Below are positions 1-10,204 of a stretch of 64,000 nucleotides of DNA, piece by piece. The first letter of the stretch is position 1; every line of letters begins with the position of its first letter. Source of the DNA: Galeopsis tetrahit (Eukaryota; Streptophyta; Magnoliopsida; Lamiales; Lamiaceae); contig OY776119.1 of assembly GCA_963675135.1 (NCBI GenBank), forward strand, positions 67,677,727 to 67,741,726. Reading direction: 5' to 3'. The position numbers and the translations under genes are program-made. The notes beneath the pieces are model-generated. The model saw only the letters and a list, made by a program, of their open reading frames with translations, was not told where the DNA came from and did no database searches.

Positions 1-1580
1 CCACTATTTTCACCACAGTGAGTCCTAGTAGCATTCCGGGGCAACCCCTCCGCCCCGAACCAAATGGTATGAGCTGGAAATCGTGCCCCCGAAGGTCAAC
101 GTTTGAACCAACGAACCTCTCGGGGGTAAACGATTCAGGGTCAGACCACACATTAGGATCTCTTCCAATACCCCAAACATTGACTATAATTCTCGATTTC
201 TTAGGTACGTGGTAACCATCCACCACACAATCTTCGACTGATTCATGGGGGAGTAATAGGGGGACGATAGGGTGGAGGCGAAATGCTTCTTTCACCACAC
301 AATCCAAGTATTCGAGCTTGTCGAGATGCGATTCCTCCACCATGTTCTCTATTCCTACCACGGATTCCAATTCTTTCTGGAGTTTCTTCATTATTGTTGG
401 GTGCCTAATGAGCTCCGATAGCGTCCATTCCACGGACGCGGCTGAAGTATCCGCTCCCGCAACAAGCAAATCCTGAAAATGGAAGAGATGAATATTAGTT
501 CAGACCGAACAGAAATTCTGTCATCATAGTTTCTCTATCTAAAAGCCTTTAATGACAGGAATTGACTATGAGTGACAGATTTAGTTATTAATTCTCAATT
601 TCTCACTGAAAAATTTTTACTTGCTAAAGAAGCAATAATAATGAAAGAATTTTGTCAATAAATATATATATATATATTTTTTAGTGATATGAGACTGTTT
701 CACACAATTAATTAATTACCAGAAGAATGGCCTTGACGTGGCGTCGATCGAATTCGAATCCGGCTTCCCCGGACTCCAAAATAGTCATCATTGTATCCAC
801 AAAGTTGTCTTTCTTCTCTTGCTTGTTGGTAACATGATCATCAATGATTTTCTCTAAAAAGCCATCAAAAACACTGCTCAATCGCTTCATTCCACGGTTT
901 ATGCCGTGGAGATCAAGCATCCCAACATAGGGAAAATAGTCTCCCACGTTAAACTTGGCGACAACCTCCGATAACTCGGTAAAAAGGCTTTTAAAATCCA
1001 AATCACTATCGGAAGAATACTTTCTCCCGAGCACCATAAGACAATTCATATCCCCACTCAGCCCGAAAACCCGGGCGCTCAGATCCACCGTTTCGCGCAC
1101 TCGAGCACACTGCTTCAGCGAATCCACGAGCAGCCCGATTTCGGCCCATCTCACGACCCGAAACTGGTTGATCTTGTGAGCACTCAGGAGCTCCAAGGTG
1201 CAGAGTTTACGCATGTTGCGCCAGTACGGGCCGTACGGCCCGAAAATCAAGTCTCTCTGCTCGTACCCGATGTATTTAGCAGCTTCGTTGTGAGGCCTGC
1301 TGGCGAAGACGAGGTCGTGGGTCTTGAGGACGAGCTCAGCCGCGGCGGGGGAGGTTACGACGACGGTAGCCACGAACCCGAAACGCATGCCCATAATCGG
1401 GCCGTGTTTTCGGGCGAGGGTGTACAAATCCTGGTGAGGATTCTTCCCCAGGAGGTGAAAATGGCCCAAAATGGGAAGGGCTCTTGGCCCTGGAGGCAGC
1501 TTCTTCTTCCTCTTCCCCAGTAGTTGTTGAAGGAGATAAAGAAATAAAATAAGTGGTACAAACGTCCAAATCCAGGCCAT
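1..1580 (-). CDS. Cytochrome P450 (CYP71 clan, CYP736-like), 3' end outside window
   Basis: This is a haem monooxygenase anchored in the ER membrane; the substrate is unknown. Exon 1 is 720-1580 (287 codons) and exon 2 is 1-472 in the same phase, joined across a GT...AG intron. The N-terminus has a hydrophobic anchor followed by the proline hinge KLPPGP. Exon 2 opens with the I-helix motif AGADTSA, followed by the K-helix ExxR (KEAFRLHP), then PERF, and the haem loop FGSGRRGCPG at 35-64, where the cysteine ligates iron. About 444 residues are visible and the last 50-60 are missing. Spacing and phrases such as NVGDYFPYVGMLDLHG resemble CYP736/CYP750-type A-type P450s, but the subfamily is inferred. 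I see no stop or frameshift, so the visible part looks functional. The ATG at 1578-1580 is the first codon before the membrane anchor. Confidence 0.93.
473..719 (-). other. P450 intron, phase 0
   Basis: On the minus strand the donor is CTG|GTAATT at 720/719 and the acceptor is TTTTCAG|GAT at 473/472. The intron is 247 bp, AT-rich, and sits just before the I-helix AGxDT motif. This is the conserved single-intron position of many CYP71-clan genes. Confidence 0.92.
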
Positions 1581-1625
1581 TTGATTTTTTTTAGGATGTG
1601 CACAGGGTTAGCATGCAGATGTAGC

Positions 1626-1634
1626 TATTTATAA
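1626..1634 (-). promoter_or_regulatory. TATA box of the P450 gene
   Basis: The minus strand reads TTATAAATA about 50 bp upstream of the P450 ATG, a usual plant distance for a short leader. There is no experimental support. Confidence 0.6.
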
Positions 1635-1801
1635 TGCATGAGATTTAAATAGTAGTAGAATATTGTGTGAAATGATAAAAGATACGGAGTATTTGTTACA
1701 CGTCAATACTTTTCTCTCCGCTCGTTTTTTATGTGATTAATTTCATTGGTTGACGAATTGTGAATAAAATATTCAAAGGTTGAATTTAGCAAAAGCAACT
1801 G

Positions 1802-2089
1802 CTCCCCTTCCCGTGATTATTTGCATACTTTTCTTAACGGGACGTTCCAACATTATTTCCACACTCCAAAAAATTAAAGAGAATAACTCACATAATTTTT
1901 TATCAATAATACCTCTCCTTTATTTTACTTAACTCAATTTATAACTTTAGTCCAATTTCCACCCATTTTAGACTTTTTAGTCAATGCATTACCAATAATA
2001 TCCCTCATTTATTTTACTCTACACATCACTATATTCAATTTTCTTAAATTCCGTGATCTATGCAAAAAAATGTTGGGACTGAGTGGGAG
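1802..2089. mobile_element. Degenerate Stowaway-like MITE in P450 upstream region
   Basis: The left edge CTCCCCTTCCCGTGA and the reverse complement of the right edge (CTCCCACTCAGTCCCA) resemble the CTCCCTCCGTCCCA termini of Tc1/mariner Stowaway MITEs. The interior is AT-rich and non-coding. No clean TA duplication is visible, so this is tentative. Just right of it lies a short AGTAGCA microsatellite (about 2087-2110). I see nothing else between the P450 promoter and 2304. Confidence 0.4.
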
Positions 2090-2307
2090 TAGCAAGTAGC
2101 AAGTAGCAAGGAGTGTTGGGTAGTTCACGTTGAAACAGTCGTGAATTATTATTTTCCAAGTTGCACGGAAGAAATTTTTTATATCGAATATATTTAATTA
2201 TTTATTGTTAAGCTAGTGTTTTATATTTATATCGAATACATTATTAAACCGAACTAGCCATCAGCGGTCTAACCGTTAAAATTATTTTTATATATTTTTT
2301 ACAATAA

Positions 2308-3463
2308 GGAGGGTGTATTCAATTGAGATCCTGTTTGATTTTTTTGAACTTTAAAAAGTCAGTGGATTTATAAAATCCATAGACTTTATGCAGAGTTTGA
2401 CTGACTTTTTTATTGATTTATATGAATTTTCATAGATTTGACAGGATTTTGAAATACACATTTTTTTATTTATTTAAATGGATTTCCATAAACTACGCCC
2501 CTAAAACTATTGATGCAAACGTATATCGAATACACTTGTATATAAAAAAAATTATCTAAATTATTTAGAAAAAATATCAAAAATATATCTTCATTGTTAT
2601 TAGCAATACTTGTTCTCAATGCATTAGCTTGTGGTTGGCTTTGAGAAAGCAATTCCAAATTTTCCTCTTCCACAGATGTGGTGTGTAATCCAGTCCAAGC
2701 TAGTACTAACTCTGCTTGTGTTTGAAATAGGAACTTGTGATTTGAAAATACCAAAAATTCTCTCAATCACATTTCCTAATCATGCATGAGGAAGAAGAAA
2801 GATTGAATAATTGCATTTTTGGAGTGACGACCTTGACCACCAAAATCTTTTAGATGATATCGAACACCATAGATGATATCGAACACCACGTAATGGGGAG
2901 TTGACGTCGATTATTGGAGTGACGACCTTGATATTGCTAACATAACGATATACTATAATTTTTAAAGAAAAAATATAATTTTAAAATACAGTTTCCACGA
3001 TAATAATAATGGTAGTGAAGAATATGTGATGCTTATCGAAGAAGAAGAACATTGTTAGATTTTATTTTGTTTGAAGAAAGAGTAGGAAGATTCGTTTGAA
3101 GAAGAGCAGGAAGATGGACAGCTTTTTGATTTTGTAAACTATGAGGCTGTGTAGAATTTTGTGGTTCGAAATACACTACTTTCTTCTCTTTCAGAGTTTC
3201 TGAGAGAATCCATTAAAATCTCTACTTTTTTAGAAGAGATTTTGAATAGTGAAATTTATTTATATTTTTGAAGGAGAATCCAACGAAATCCATAGAGTAT
3301 TAAAATCCATAGATTGTTGAATACCTAAAAATTTCTAAAGACTTTTTAAAATCCGTATTGAATACCTCAAAATTTTGAAACACTTTTAAAAATCCGGATT
3401 GAATACCCCTAGATTTTAAAAGTCCAAAAAAATCCAACAGAGTCTCAATTGAATCCACCCCCC
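2308..3463. mobile_element. PIF/Harbinger-type DNA transposon
   Basis: Imperfect inverted ends of about 50 bp begin GGAGGGTGTATTCAATTGAG on the left and GGGGGGTGGATTCAATTGAG on the right (reverse complement). The 3-bp direct repeat TAA flanks both ends (2305-2307 and 3464-3466), as expected for PIF/Harbinger. Inside is a remnant of the transposase C-terminus on the minus strand. Both the ends and the protein remnant support the class. Confidence 0.8.
2470..2811 (-). pseudogene. PIF/Harbinger transposase C-terminal remnant
   Basis: Minus-strand frames give NVIERIFGIFKS (codons in 2739-2773), the block around the third acidic catalytic residue of plant Harbinger nucleases. A second frame then gives TQAELVLAWTGLH and a QANALRTSIANN tail, matching the usual end of these proteins. 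A frameshift separates the two blocks. The usual ALHNFLR box is mutated, and the N-terminal two thirds of the DDE nuclease are absent. The gene is dead, and any movement would need a transposase from elsewhere. Confidence 0.65.
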
Positions 3464-3466
3464 TAA

Positions 3467-3840
3467 ATCTATGTTACATTAAAAATATATATACACTTGT
3501 AAAATTTATATTAAAATAAACACAATAGAGTTGTAAATTAACAATACAAAAGTTAAAAGATTTAAAACAATTCAAATCAAAGTATAAAATGGTAGAAGAA
3601 AAAAATAATTAAAAAAAAAAGGAAAACAAAGATTTTGACCGATTTTCCTAGTTTTGTCAAGCATAAAGAAAACTAGAAATATCATCCATATTGTCGACAT
3701 TTTCGATGTTAACTCTAGCACTATGTGTAGAATTGGAAGTAACAGTGGAGGAACGATGACCATTTGAATCCATATCTCTCTAATTAATTAATGCTAGTGT
3801 ACGTATAGTTTGTTTAACATCATTTATGATTTCAATTGTA
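3467..3840. other. AT-rich spacer, nothing recognised
   Basis: This is AT-rich DNA with A and T runs between the PIF element and the next hAT. I see no gene, RNA or repeat terminus in it. Confidence 0.6.
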
Positions 3841-3848
3841 TTTGGTCG

Positions 3849-4643
3849 TAGGGGCGGACCCAGAAATTTGCGTTAAGGGGGCCAATATACACCATTAAAT
3901 AAGAATATGTGTTCAAAAATAAATTTAGATATTATATTTTCGCATCTAGATATGTCAATATTCATATTTAAATAACACAAAATAAATAAATCGTATGTAC
4001 TTAATACATTAAAACAAAGCACACCATGAAAATCATATATGTAGTTGAGTATAGGCAATTTTTTTTTCATTTGCTTCTGAATTTTGATAAATTCAGAAGC
4101 GATCTATCAAAATTCATCCTAAAATTTATTTTAAAATGCAGTTTTGATTAAGTTCATATTAGAAAATGATTGCAAGGTGGTAGCACTGAAGGTGGAAATG
4201 TGAGAACAAGAGTTACTATACTACCACTCATTATTTGATTGGTCAATACACGTCTAGATAAATAAAAATCTTCATTAAATGTATGTACGTAAATCGATAG
4301 TATATGAATTTATTCAGCTTTTTTAATGCCAAGTGAGATTTAATAAAAATTAACTAAACCCAAATTAAAATTGTAAGAGAACTATTTTTTTTGAGAAATT
4401 AAAATGATCAATAAAAGATTTAAAATTTAGAAAAAAAGATCAACTAATATAAAAAAGAATTTTCAACTTAAAGCCCAATTAAGAAATTATAAGAGCCTAA
4501 TAATTTTTTTTAGATACATGAGAGGATCCAACTAATATGTTAGGATATATATTAATTAAATACATACACATATAATAGTAAAAAAATGAAAAGAAATGGG
4601 AGGGGCGATGGCCCCCCTTACCCTGTGCGTGAGTCCGCCCTTG
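3849..4643. mobile_element. Non-autonomous hAT element, 795 bp
   Basis: The left terminus TAGGGGCGGACCCA and right terminus CAAGGGCGGACTCA (reverse complement) form inverted ends. Flanking 8-mers TTTGGTCG (3841-3848) and TTTGATCG (4644-4651) differ at one base, an 8-bp target-site duplication typical of hAT. No transposase coding is visible, so it would have moved in trans. Confidence 0.85.
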
Positions 4644-4736
4644 TTTGATCGATGAGATTGTGAATGTTTGGCGAGAGGATATAAATGATTATAATACAAC
4701 TCTAGCAACTAAAAGTATATGGGAATAGTATCAAAA

Positions 4737-4916
4737 TATTTCATCCATTTTTGCATCATAGTAACAATCGCATCATCTAATATCAGGTCATTTATATTAC
4801 GTCTTAAAATTCCAACAATTTTAAAACATTTCATCCATTTTTGCATCATAGTAACAATCGCATCATCTAATATCAGGTCATTTATATTACGTTTTAAAAT
4901 TCCAACAATTTTAAGA
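4737..4916. repeat. 90-bp tandem duplication (2 copies)
   Basis: Two adjacent copies of a 90-bp unit beginning near CATTTCATCCATTTTTGC are nearly identical. The second copy ends just before the target site of the neighbouring solo LTR. Open frames across it are products of the duplication and are not a gene. Confidence 0.9.
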
Positions 4917-4921
4917 TAATG

Positions 4922-5831
4922 TGTAAGCAAATTAAATTTGCACCCAATCAAATGGCGACACGTGGACAAATATATATTAAAATCAAATTAATTTACTATT
5001 TAAAACTTGAAAATTTAATTAAATTAATTCTCGAATTAAATAGTCAAATTAATGATATTTAATATACACAATACGAGCCGGTCAAATTATACGAGTATCA
5101 AAATACTCGTAATAGGTAAGAATAATTTTGACTTACCATATATGGAGGAAATCAAATCACATATCTTCAAAAAAGGAAGATAATTAAATTAAAACCAATC
5201 AAGCCAATCAAATCGGCATCAGCCAGTAAGAAGGCGCCACGTGACACGGTAAAAAGGGAAGTCTTCACTCCCTAACCCTATAAATAGGGTCCTCCCTCAT
5301 TCATTTCAAAACACACAGAAAATCATTTCAAGACTCTTGAATTCTCTACAAAGATTCAAAGCGTTCTTGAGCATTCGAAGGAGCTTCAAAGACGTTCTTC
5401 ACCCAAATCATCCAAAAGCGACGTTTGATCCAAGATCAAGGTGTCAAAGCCCCTCGAATCGACGTTCTTCTCAGAGTGTTCTTCGCGAGTCTTCGAAGAT
5501 TCAAAGGCGTTCTTTGCGGATCCTTGAAGATTCAAAGACGTTCTTCACCGTATTCGAAGGTGTTCGTCCGAAAACTCTCCAAATCAGTGTTCGATCCAAA
5601 ATAAGACTTCAAGTCCTTGGATAAACGTTCCAAATCTTCAAATTCAATTGTGGTTAGGATCGAAGCGAGAATCACGCCCTCAAAATCTCCAGTCAAAAGT
5701 CAAGATTCGAAGAGAAAGAATCAGAGGAAAATTAAATAGAGATTGTAACCCCCAAAATTTCTCGGTTTAATCCGACAAAATAAAATTGTATTTCAAATTC
5801 GTGTTTTTATACCACGAAATTTGTTGTTACA
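4922..5831 (+). mobile_element. Solo LTR, 910 bp, probably Ty3/gypsy (Tat-like)
   Basis: The sequence starts TGTAAGC and ends GTTACA, with TGTAA/TTACA inverted ends. A perfect 5-bp duplication TAATG flanks it (4917-4921 and 5832-5836). It holds a TATA box, then a transcribed-like region of loosely repeated units with cores such as GAAGATTCAAAG. The tail, AGATTGTAACCC followed by TTTTTATACCACG, looks like the R-U5 of Tat-type gypsy LTRs; that assignment is from memory of the type. No internal region follows, so LTR-LTR recombination has removed the element body. Confidence 0.85.
5279..5286 (+). promoter_or_regulatory. TATA box of the solo LTR
   Basis: TATAAATA inside the solo LTR, followed by a GC-richer stretch. 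It is the probable core promoter of the lost element and could drive read-through towards 5832 onward. Confidence 0.65.
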
Positions 5832-5859
5832 TAATGTTCAAGTATCATCATTAAAAGTT

Positions 5860-5961
5860 CTCAAAATTGAACAAATTTTTATGCATGGATCCCAATCTTG
5901 TGCATGTAAACTCAAAATTGAACAAATTTTTATGCATGGATCCCAATCTTGTGCATGTAAA
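5860..5961. repeat. 51-bp tandem duplication (2 copies)
   Basis: Two perfect or near-perfect copies of a 51-bp unit starting CTCAAAATTGAACAAATTTT lie side by side, only 29 bp beyond the solo LTR. Confidence 0.92.
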
Positions 5962-6126
5962 CGAAAATCGCAATTTTTGTTAGCAAAAAAAGCTCATAAA
6001 GTTTCTTTATAATCCATCAACTCTTTTAACAATTTAACTCTTTTAACAATTTATAAGTAGAATCCACCGTGTTGACACATCAAGATTTTTTTTTGGATGC
6101 ACACCTTTAGTTTTACAATACATTTT

Positions 6127-7261
6127 TCATTTTTTCATCAAACTAGTACGCCTTGTCAAGTAAGTAATATTAGCTTTAATATGAGAAACTTGAAGTCTCA
6201 AAGCAATTAAACAATCTTGAACACATAAATTTAAAATATGACACATGCATCTAATATGGAAAAAAATTCCACCAACATTCGGTTGGCAAGCAATTTGAAG
6301 ATCCTCGACACTAGCGGTATTAGCACTAGCATTAACCAATTGAAAAAACTTTGTTTGTCAAAGCATAATCATTTAAAATATCTTATTTTCAATACCCTCG
6401 GCGTTGTGCACATCATCAAAATCACTATAAGCAATTAATCTTTTGTTTAACGTCCAAGAATCATCAATTCAATGACAAATAACTCCTATATACGAATGTT
6501 TTTGAAAATTATCACTCCAAATATCCGCACAAATAAAAACTTTAACCCTAAATGAAGCACAAATATTGATAAAAGCATATTTATATTCACCAACAACATT
6601 AGCAATATCACGAGTAATTGTGAAACAATACATTTTTCTCATGCATGGTTGTAGTGAGAGTTGTGCCATATCATTAAAAACAATTTTTTTTTTTTTTACA
6701 AAACTATAAGGAAGATGTTGAACGCTTATCATTTTAGCTAACATGTTTCTAAAATATCCTTGATCATATTTAAAAAGAGAAGTCGAATTACTTACCTCAC
6801 CTTGAACTCCACCTCTAGAGGATCCGGTAAATCCTCATAGTTGCGTTTGGCTCATAACAATTCCCACTTTATCCACATGCTTTTGATTCAAATGGAGTTC
6901 CATATCCTTCTCCCTTCGTAAATTTATATTTTTTGTACGATAATTACAAAAAATCTCAAACTTAATGGGATTCTCGGTCGGCACTTTTCAAAAGTGACGT
7001 GCAAAAATATTGGATCGAATTTGGGCTTGTGATTGTGATGTGTTCGGAGTCGGAGAGGTGAAGTTGAAATTTCGATTGCACTTTCTTGAGTTGGACCTTC
7101 ACCTTGCACATCATCCTCATCATCCTCAAGAATATTATAAATATCGGTACCAAGAATATTACACATATTTTTTTGCTCCTCTTGATTGAATAATTGAATT
7201 CGGTTCCGACGTTGTGAAGAAGGAGAAGAGGCGATACCCTTGCTCTCTTTGAAGATGCCAT
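6127..7261 (-). pseudogene. hAT transposase remnant (BED-finger, RICESLEEPER-like)
   Basis: On the minus strand, broken frames give an N-terminus MASSKRARVSPLLLLHNVGT (from 7261), then a degenerate BED zinc-finger region (FARHF, NPIKFE, CNYRTK). Next comes ADIWSDNFQKHSYIGVICH, the first DDE-like block, around 6470-6540. Last is NASANTASVEDLQIACQ with FFHIRCMCHILNLCVQDCL at 6180-6335, the second block. Order and motifs match the intact-looking hAT transposase at 56.6-58.5 kb. Several stops and frameshifts interrupt it, and the C-terminal dimerisation domain is missing. It is inactive. Confidence 0.8.
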
Positions 7262-7499
7262 ATTAAAATATAAGAATAAGAATATAAGATGAAATTGAGA
7301 GAGTATTAAGAATTTGAGATCGAAAAATAAAAATTAGTAAAGTAGAAAATTAATATAAGGAAAAGATTTGAGAAAGTATAAATTTGAGATTGAATGTTGA
7401 GAGTGTAAGACAATAAGAAATTGAGTTTGGTGTGATAAATGAGTTAGGGAAGAAGGTATTTATAATTATTGAAGAAATTTTTAATTTAAAAATAAATCA

Positions 7500-7883
7500 A
7501 ACAAACCGTCGGTTTAACCGACCGAGGGTTCAAACCTGCCCCTTTTAAATATGGGTCGTTGAGATTCAACGGTTAAATGATCTGGACCGTTGATCTCTAA
7601 CGGTCAAATTTTTTTGAAAAAAAAAATGATCAAAACCGGCGGCCACAGTTTTTACCGTTGCATTTTTATTTTTTTATTTAAATTCGCCTACTAAATCTGG
7701 TTTGGAGATTCAACGGTCAACAGATCTGGACCATTGAATCTCCAACAATCAAATTTTTTAAATTGCAAATTGGCGGTCAAACCGCCGATTTATCGGTTCA
7801 GTTTCGGTTTCAATTTTCGACAAACCGTAACCGTCGATTTCTAACTAAAATAAGCAGTTTGAACCGGATGCCCATGTCTAGGT
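7500..7883. repeat. Subterminal repeats of the decayed hAT element
   Basis: A diverged unit of about 53 bp (GAGATTCAACGGT...GATCTGGACC...CAAATTTTT) occurs at about 7560-7612 and again at about 7706-7756. GGTTTAACCGACCG-like motifs lie on either side. The block ends at GGATGCCCATGTCTA near 7880, a plausible hAT terminus. I could not find the matching terminus beyond 6127. Confidence 0.55.
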
Positions 7884-8824
7884 ACATGAACCAACTATGT
7901 ATTTCAAAGGACACATGAGATATTATGAGAGGATAAATAAACATTCACACAATATAAATATTATTTATAACATACATTATTCTTGTTATGCCCTATTTAA
8001 TGCTTTACGATCGATCTCAACAATCATTATATAGGTTATTTTAGACAAAAATAAATAAATTTGAGTATGAAATAAGTGGACTATAATTTGAGATAAAAAG
8101 AAAAAAAAGTGAATTATCTTTTTTTTAGTAATATAATATGAGTTTATTTACTCTAAGGTTCAATTCCTTAGACCATATAAGAATTAGGGATAAAATATTT
8201 CAGCATTATAATTAGAGTCAAATTACAAGTTAAAAAACCCTTATGCCCTTTCTTTTTAAAATTCATAATTAATTTCAATACTAATTATATTATTTGCATA
8301 TCCCATGATTTTCGAAAATCCTCCTTCTTTTTGGTTGACTTTCCCTTTTCAAAATTTAATTCCAATTATCATTTTTTTTTTGAATTCGTATATTCATCTT
8401 TCCCAAGTAAACTATTTTGTAGAATTGTTTCTTATTCAATTTGTTAGTGTGTTTTTAGTTCTCGATCGACATCTGAGTGTTTTTTATTTTTGGCTTTTTG
8501 TTCATCCATTGTCATCTTAGTTTGACATTGAAGAATAAACCGACATAATCGAAAAATACACACGGCGGCGCGTGGACGTTACCAAATTCGGATTTCTCAA
8601 TCATCGACAACAGATTCATGGTCTACGTCGGAGCACCTATGCAACATATTTAAAACTAGAGAACCTACCAGAATCGACAATTTGAGATGAACTCATCTCG
8701 AAAAAAATTGGAAGAAATGAGGAGAACATTCTATGATTTAAGGTATATTTGCATTTAAAATTTGAAGACGGATCATGAAAGAGCTATGGTTTATATATAA
8801 ATTATACCGTAAAGTTTAGTTTAG
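7884..8824. other. AT-rich spacer, nothing recognised
   Basis: No coding similarity, RNA gene or element terminus is visible. A 71-codon open frame near 8305-8520 is rich in F, L and I, is translated from a TTT-rich tract, and looks fortuitous. Confidence 0.55.
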
Positions 8825-8826
8825 TA

Positions 8827-9097
8827 CTCCCTCCCTCCCATAAGTGTTTGCACCACAAAGTGGACACACTTTTTAAGAAAAAAATGTAAGTAGTGGAGTG
8901 TTTAAGGGTAATTTTGTAAAGTTATATTAATAAAGTAAAAAGGTGATTGGAAAGAGGGTAAAAATAATGACATTTTGTGTAAATATGTGAATATTGTGAG
9001 GGTGGGGTTTATGAGAGAGTTTCCTTTTATAGGTGTGCAAACAATTGTGGGACAGACAAATAAGGTAAGTGTGCAAACAATTGTGGGATGGAGGAAG
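8827..9097. mobile_element. Stowaway MITE (Tc1/mariner), 271 bp
   Basis: The left end CTCCCTCCCTCCCATAAG and the right end, reading CTTCCTCCATCCCACAAT in reverse complement, are inverted. TA dinucleotides flank both ends (8825-8826, 9098-9099). A second internal copy of the terminal motif TGTGCAAACAATTGTGGGA lies at about 9035-9054. It is non-coding. Confidence 0.88.
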
Positions 9098-9170
9098 TAT
9101 TTTTTTTTATGAATTTTCTATGTTCGATTTGAAATTTGTTTGTTTATGCAAACATATTTAAATGTTATGC

Positions 9171-9272
9171 AAATTACCTTTTCCGCTGAATGATTAACGT
9201 GCTTCCTCTGTTGCTGATATGGTTGATTGTGATTTATGGGGACGTGCTCATGTTACTTTTTCTACTAGTTAT
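9171..9272 (+). pseudogene. Fragment of copia element A next to LTR C1
   Basis: About 100 bp starting AAATTACCTTTTCCGCTGAA correspond to the end of the GAG-pre-integrase domain of copia element A (reading like KLPFPLND...DLWG). The same segment recurs at 17467-17570, and both copies stop at the same base against an LTR of family C. The two copies differ at roughly one base in ten by eye. Homology to A starts abruptly at about 9171. Confidence 0.75.
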
Positions 9273-10116
9273 TGTTGATGTTGAAGACTTGGTGATGTTA
9301 TCGAAGATGTTATCACACAAGGCTGCAACATCTTAATTCAACCTTTCTTATTTTTCCTAAGTCTAAATTCTGTGTTCTAGCTAATGCTGCTTTGGATGTT
9401 GTAACATCGCAGGTTGAAGATCTAGAATATTCTACACAGTTCCAGACTAGAAGGTTCTGGAAGATTACAAAATGATGTAGATCATGCGGTTGCTTTGAAA
9501 AATGTCCAAAATTGGCTGGAAGAACCTAGAAGACGGTTGAGAGAAAAAGAAGGAATGAGATCCTACATTTTAGGATATCATGGATAACGATTCTAGGCTC
9601 CATTTCCACGTCTATAAATAGGCCAGAATCGTGTTCATCATCCAACCAATGAAGTGCCATTCTTTAAGTCCTGAACTAGTGTTCATCCTGTTAGAAATTA
9701 ATTGCCATTGACATTATCTTGTTATTGTACCTAAGAGTTCAAACTTCCTGTACAACATAAACTTTTCTATACTTCTTTAATAGAGAGATCATAGAGTTAG
9801 ATTAGTTTTTGGTAGTGTTTTTACACTTAAGCCATCTTTAGACTAGATAGATTATCGAGTCTTATTTCCGTTGTGAATATTTATTCACACACCATTTGTA
9901 TTCACACATTGATTAGTGAAAGTTTAGCCATGAGGCTCACGCATAGATTTTAAATTAAAATCTATGTAAAAGTTGTTTATTGTGTCTTTGTGTTTTCATT
10001 CTTTAAAGTCTTCCGCTATTCGTATTCTGATATTCTGTAATCGAGTCAGTGTTGCATTGAGTGTTAAAACATTTAGTGTAGCATCAATCCTGTTTTACTT
10101 AACACGCACACTTTCA
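9273..10116 (+). mobile_element. 5' LTR of copia element C (LTR C1, 844 bp)
   Basis: It begins TGTTGATG and ends CACACTTTCA, directly followed by a tRNA primer-binding site. A TATA box lies at 9613-9620. Compared with the related LTR at 17571-18380 it has an extra 12 bp near its start (about 9303) and keeps about 24 bp near its end that the other lacks. Confidence 0.9.
9613..9620 (+). promoter_or_regulatory. TATA box in LTR C1
   Basis: TATAAATA preceded by CACGTC in the middle of LTR C1. The same context occurs in LTR C2 at 17899-17906, marking the U3/R core promoter. Confidence 0.65.
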
Positions 10117-10117
10117 G

Positions 10118-10131
10118 TTGGCACCAGAGCC
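10118..10131 (+). other. Primer-binding site of element C
   Basis: TTGGCACCAGAGCC starts one base after the LTR. It matches the initiator tRNA-Met type seen in sister element B (TTGGTATCAGAGCC) except at two positions. The changes are transitions and probably decay. Confidence 0.8.
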
Positions 10132-10204
10132 AAAACTTGACGTCACTAAGTTTAGATCCTTATTTTAATTAGTGTGTTCTAATATTTATTATGTCATTGT
10201 TACA

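Noticed and set aside
1176..1523. 115-codon frame antisense to the P450
   Set aside because: It lies wholly within P450 exon 1 on the other strand, where the P450 motifs are clear.
4709..4969. Pair of mirrored open frames on both strands
   Set aside because: They are produced by the 90-bp tandem duplication and encode internal repeats only.
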